From Candidatus Bathyarchaeota archaeon (GTDB lineage Archaea; Thermoproteota; Bathyarchaeia; TCS64): a stretch of DNA of 21,446 nt. Positions 19,718 to 21,446 of the stretch are shown in pieces. Below the pieces are notes generated by a model. That model worked only from the letters and a program-made list of their open reading frames with translations, was not told the origin of the DNA and made no database searches. Position numbers and translations under genes: made by a program. The stretch spans positions 1 through 21,446 of the forward strand of contig DAOVEE010000010.1 in assembly GCA_030669135.1 (NCBI GenBank). Reading direction: 5' to 3'. Each line of letters opens with the position of its first letter. Positions within the stretch are counted from its first letter, which is position 1.

Positions 19718-20635
19718 ATGACAGAGGGTGTCTACGACGTCATAATAGTGGGCGCAGGCCCCGCGGGGCTCACAGCCGCCCTCTACACAGCCCGCCACAA
19801 CCTCAAGACCCTGGTCTTGGAGGGCAGGAAGACCGGCGGCAGGGCGCTCGAAGCCCACCGGGTAGATAACTACCCCGGGTTCCCAGACGGCATCAGCGGC
19901 CAGGACCTCATGAAGAATATGATCCAGCAGGCCCTGAGGTTCGGCGCCGAGATCAAGAACGAGACGGTGGTGGGCCTCAGCGACTTCGGGGGCCAAAAAA
20001 TGATCAACACGAGGATGGGCTTCTACCAGGCGAAGTCTGTGGTCGTCGCCACGGGGGTAAGCAGGAAGAGCCTGAGCGTCCCCGGCGAGAACGAGTACAA
20101 GGGCCGCGGCGTCAGCTACTGCGGCGTCTGCGACGGCCCCTTCTTCAGGGACAAGACTGTCGCCATCGTAGGGAGCGGCCACGAGGCCGTCCACGACATA
20201 GAGGTGCTCTCCGAGACCGCCGCCAAGGTCTACGCCATCCCCGGCGGGAAGGGGTACAGCGAGGACTTCCCCGAGTTGACCCGCATAAGGGATGACCCGA
20301 AGGTCGAGTTCATAATGGGAGCCGACGTAAAGGAGATAGGCGGCTCAGACTTCGTCGAATACGTGGCGCTGGACGGCGCAGGCCAGGAGCGGCTGAGCCT
20401 AGACGGCGTGTTCATAATACTGGAGCACATCCCCATCGCCGGGATCCTCAGAGAGGCAGGGATCGGCACCGACGACGGTGGCTGCGTCATCGTGGACGGC
20501 GACGTGGAGACCAACATCGAGGGCGTGTTCGCGGCGGGGGACTGTACATGCGAGGGGATGCAGATAGTCACGGCGGCCGGTATGGGCGCCAAGGCGGCGC
20601 TCTCTGCCATGAAACACGTGAAATCCCTGAGGTAG
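19718..20635 (+). CDS. Thioredoxin reductase-like flavoprotein with altered NADPH site
   Basis: This 305-residue protein has the layout of low-molecular-weight thioredoxin reductases. The FAD site is VGAGPAG (11-17), the second FAD contact is ATGVSRK, the redox-active pair is C135/C138 in YCGVCDGPFF, and the C-terminal FAD segment is VFAAGDCTCEG. The inserted nucleotide domain is unusual: the glycine motif is VGSGHEAVHD (151-160) instead of GGGxSA, and the arginine-rich HRRxxxR motif that holds the NADPH 2'-phosphate is replaced by YAIPGGKGYSED. The enzyme may therefore use NADH, reduced ferredoxin or another donor, as some archaeal TrxR homologues without NADPH use do. It would pass electrons to a thioredoxin- or glutaredoxin-like partner. 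It is a single gene after the Lon-like protease. Confidence 0.88.
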   Translation: MTEGVYDVIIVGAGPAGLTAALYTARHNLKTLVLEGRKTGGRALEAHRVDNYPGFPDGISGQDLMKNMIQQALRFGAEIKNETVVGLSDFGGQKMINTRMGFYQAKSVVVATGVSRKSLSVPGENEYKGRGVSYCGVCDGPFFRDKTVAIVGSGHEAVHDIEVLSETAAKVYAIPGGKGYSEDFPELTRIRDDPKVEFIMGADVKEIGGSDFVEYVALDGAGQERLSLDGVFIILEHIPIAGILREAGIGTDDGGCVIVDGDVETNIEGVFAAGDCTCEGMQIVTAAGMGAKAALSAMKHVKSLR

Positions 20636-20760
20636 GGAGATGGTGAACGTAGGGGCCTTCTGTTCGCCTACGGCGTCAGTGGACGACGAGATCAATCTCG
20701 TGGGTTGCCCTTCTAGTAGAAGCACCTGATCCAACTCACAGAGGCTATCCAGTAGATACA

Positions 20761-20766
20761 TTTTTT
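20761..20766 (+). terminator. T-run between the TrxR-like gene and enolase
   Basis: TTTTTT lies 125 nt after the TrxR stop and 31 nt before the enolase ATG. The 162-nt gap also holds an inverted repeat CGTAGG/CCTACG (20646-20675 region) and an unlikely 29-codon frame. The T-run may end the TrxR transcript or form part of the enolase promoter; no clear TATA box was found. Confidence 0.3.
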
Positions 20767-20797
20767 CGTGCAAAAGCGCATTCCGACTAGACAGAAG

Positions 20798-21446
20798 ATG
20801 GGCGACCGAATCAAGGATATCCACGCCAGGGAGATACTGGATAGCCGGGGCAATCCCACCATCGAGGTCGAGGTCACCACCGAGAAGGGCTACCTCGGCA
20901 GGGCGGCGGTGCCCAGCGGCGCCTCGACGGGCATCTACGAGGCCGTCGAGCTCAGGGACGGTGGCACACGTTTTCACGGGAGAGGCGTCACCAAAGCCGT
21001 CGCGGCCGTCGAGGGAGAGATAGCGGGCAGGCTGGTCGGGCTCCCGGTGACGGAGCAGAGGAGGATCGACGAGGAGATGATCCGGCTGGACGGCACCGAG
21101 AACAAGAGCAGGCTCGGAGGAAACGCCGTCCTCGGCGTCTCTGTGGCGTGCGCCAAGGCCGCGGCTGCGTCCATGGGGCTGAAGCTATACGAGTACATAG
21201 ACACGGAATCCACCCTGCTCCCAGTGCCTTTCTTCAACGTCATCAACGGCGGCAAACACGCGGGTAACCAGCTCGACTTCCAGGAGTTCATGGTGGCCCC
21301 CACGGGCGCCAAGAGCTTCAGGGAGGCCCTCATGATGGGCTCCGAGATATACCAGACCCTCAAGTCACGTCTCCTCAAGGGCTACGGGAAGAACGCGATT
21401 AACGTGGGTGACGAGGGCGGGTTCAGCCCTCCTATGGAGAGCCCCG
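20798..21446 (+). CDS. eno: Enolase (phosphopyruvate hydratase), cut by the window end
   Basis: This is the first 216 residues of enolase, which converts 2-phosphoglycerate to phosphoenolpyruvate in glycolysis and gluconeogenesis; the reading frame is open to the window edge. The start MGDRIKDIHAREILDSRGNP is typical. The mobile catalytic loop PSGASTG is at 39-45, followed by LGGNAVLGVSVACAKAAA, then INGGKHAGN with H154, QEF with E163, and NVGDEGGFSP with E206. These correspond to yeast enolase H159, E168 and E211. The catalytic lysines and remaining metal ligands lie beyond the window. The ATG has no clear Shine-Dalgarno site. The enzyme is cytoplasmic and dimeric or octameric in the family. 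Identity is certain; nothing unusual is seen. Confidence 0.95.
   Translation, partial: MGDRIKDIHAREILDSRGNPTIEVEVTTEKGYLGRAAVPSGASTGIYEAVELRDGGTRFHGRGVTKAVAAVEGEIAGRLVGLPVTEQRRIDEEMIRLDGTENKSRLGGNAVLGVSVACAKAAAASMGLKLYEYIDTESTLLPVPFFNVINGGKHAGNQLDFQEFMVAPTGAKSFREALMMGSEIYQTLKSRLLKGYGKNAINVGDEGGFSPPMESP

Noticed and set aside
20640..20729. 29-codon plus-strand frame between the TrxR-like gene and enolase
   Set aside because: No proper ribosome site, no TATA box at the right distance and no protein-like pattern.
20399..20977. Minus-strand frame spanning the TrxR-enolase gap
   Set aside because: It overlaps two clear plus-strand genes and has no domain features.

Overview
The window is from a GC-rich archaeal chromosome. 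Archaea-specific information-processing genes support this: RadA recombinase, Hjc Holliday junction resolvase, aIF1, an Lhr-type helicase, a PAC2-family protein and many small zinc-ribbon proteins. Many genes also have a TTTAWA-like TATA box about 29 nt before the start codon, which indicates leaderless mRNAs. The gene mix (M19, M24 and C45 amide hydrolases, AMMECR1, Mut7-C, a soluble AAA_32 Lon-like protease) resembles uncultured TACK archaea such as Bathyarchaeia. That placement is an inference, not a demonstrated fact.

Layout. 1-970: end of an M19 dipeptidase, then a small Cas2-like gene whose start and stop codons lie inside copies of a palindromic repeat, with more tandem copies downstream. 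970-2767: M24 peptidase and C_GCAxxG_C_C redox protein, closely coupled. 2832-6021: a small zinc-finger gene divergent from an Lhr-type helicase. 6061-7161: C45 Ntn-hydrolase. 7172-10881, all on minus: AhpD-like protein, GT28-like glycosyltransferase, AMMECR1, Mut7-C RNase-like protein, CBS/zinc-ribbon protein and SANT/zinc-ribbon protein. 10882-11393: a long gene-free stretch with packed hairpins and divergent AT-rich promoters. 11394-12448: PAC2 protein and a small membrane protein. 12454-15026, minus: a hypothetical protein overlapping radA, a zinc-ribbon gene coupled to aIF1, and an ACT-domain protein. 15105-16364: argG, divergent from the ACT gene and broken by an in-frame TGA. 16436-17241: winged-helix gene overlapping hjc. 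17288-19672: Lon-like protease. 19718-20635: thioredoxin reductase-like flavoprotein. 20798-21446: enolase, cut by the window end.

Themes: recombination and repair (RadA, Hjc, Lhr), protein and peptide turnover (M19, M24, C45, Lon, PAC2), thiol redox (AhpD-like, C_GCAxxG_C_C, TrxR-like) and housekeeping metabolism (ArgG, enolase).

The items most worth a second look are the repeat-bounded Cas2-like gene, the TGA at a conserved Trp codon of argG, the AMMECR1 gene that seems to start at ATA, the hairpin-rich leader before the SANT/zinc gene, and the TrxR-like protein without recognisable NADPH-binding motifs.
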